Shown piece after piece: positions 63,661 to 64,000 of a stretch of DNA of 64,000 nt. Position 1 is the first letter of the stretch; each line of letters opens with the position of its first letter. Under the pieces are notes generated by a model. The model was not told the origin of the DNA. It searched no databases and saw only the letters and a program-made list of their open reading frames with translations. Origin of the DNA: Wandonia haliotis (GTDB lineage Bacteria > Bacteroidota > Bacteroidia > Flavobacteriales_D > Crocinitomicaceae). The stretch lies in contig NZ_BAAAFH010000007.1 in assembly GCF_039523435.1 (NCBI RefSeq), positions 62,001 through 126,000 of the forward strand, given 5' to 3'. The position numbers and the translations under genes are program-made.

Positions 63661-64000
63661 ATTTTATCTATTTTCTGGACATTTCCCGATTCATCAACTT
63701 TTACAAACCAGCTTTTCGTTTCTTTTTGAGGTATATAATCCTCGAAGTTCGTTTCCTTGGGAAACACTCCCTCTTCTGTTAATAAAGAGTCTGCAACAAA
63801 CTCACGCGTACTTGTAACCTTTACAAATCCATCATCCAGTATTTCATAATCCATCCAATAGAAATCCGGGTTTGCCATATCCTGATCACAACCTATCCCT
63901 ATTTGTTCTTTCTCAACTTCTTTTTTTGCTACGAACACCTCCAGATAGACACAACTACAGACAAAATCATTCACTTCATAAATACAGTAACTAACAGAAT
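63657..64000 (-). CDS. Protein of unknown function, cut by the window end
   Basis: The reading frame is open to the last base, so the 5' end lies outside; a GTG at 63974 is only an internal candidate. The visible 114 codons include VNDFVCSCVYLEVFVAKKE, NPDFYWMDYEIL and the acidic terminal part WFVKVDESGNVQKIDKI. It looks like a small beta-rich domain, function not recognised. Its stop overlaps the start of the next gene by 4 bp. Confidence 0.6.
   Translation of the reverse strand, partial: SVSYCIYEVNDFVCSCVYLEVFVAKKEVEKEQIGIGCDQDMANPDFYWMDYEILDDGFVKVTSTREFVADSLLTEEGVFPKETNFEDYIPQKETKSWFVKVDESGNVQKIDKI

Noticed and set aside
1..64000. CRISPR arrays, insertion sequences and rRNA/tRNA genes
   Set aside because: No regularly spaced repeats, no transposase frames and no tRNA-like fold other than the tmRNA were seen.

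Overview
The window looks like chromosome of a Flavobacteriales-type Bacteroidota. The evidence is a complete Bat (batABCDE) operon, a PorD-like gene and a large protein with a type IX secretion sorting tail, a Bacteroidota-type omega subunit, a tmRNA whose tag ends in YALAA, and several promoters of the form TTG-N20-TAnnTTTG. The genus cannot be fixed from the sequence; Crocinitomicaceae/Fluviicola-like is only a guess.

Layout. 1-6267 (+): 3' part of the Bat aerotolerance operon (5'-truncated membrane protein, batA, batB, batC, batD, batE). 6268-11549 (-): bamD, rpoZ, coaBC, porD, recN and a DUF423 gene in one housekeeping operon. 11745-15187 (+): an alpha-oxoamine synthase (serine palmitoyltransferase-like), then serC-serA, each unit closed by a terminator. 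15330-18825 (-): lipoproteins and a barrel-like protein, including a paralogous lipoprotein pair. 18941-22235 (-): a VanX-like dipeptidase lipoprotein, a TPR histidine kinase and a LuxR-type regulator. 22238-27414: ctlX, GNAT, aldehyde dehydrogenase, TauE/SafE permease and a GlcD-like oxidase. 27563-31240 (+): a multi-PAS histidine kinase plus response regulator behind a promoter with a CRP/FNR-like dyad. 31449-35539: DUF6702 protein, M1 peptidase and an alanine-dehydrogenase-like protein.

35681-36081 is ssrA (tmRNA). Directly behind it starts a 10.5-kb genomic island (36109-46610) bounded by 38-bp direct repeats that match at 36 positions. The left copy overlaps the tmRNA terminator. The island holds one tightly packed minus-strand operon: XRE regulator, hsdM, a DUF1016/YhcG PDDEXK nuclease, a 55-aa ORF, hsdS, a GIY-YIG nuclease, a 34-aa ORF, a DUF262-DUF1524 protein and hsdR. 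It reads as a type I restriction-modification locus expanded with three further nuclease-type proteins. Tandem palindromes lie upstream of the regulator. No integrase is visible. This is the most interesting part of the window.

46715-50806 (-) encodes a 1363-aa secreted beta-helix-like protein with a T9SS sorting tail. 51573-61642 (-) is a copper/silver export operon (HYC_CC_PP protein, CusA-like RND pump, TolC-like channel, CopA-type ATPase, CusB-like adaptor, HMA lipoprotein) with a recognisable promoter and a strong terminator. A Crp/Fnr-type regulator is divergent from it. The right edge has a DinB-family gene and two coupled genes for proteins of unknown function, one of them cut by the window end.
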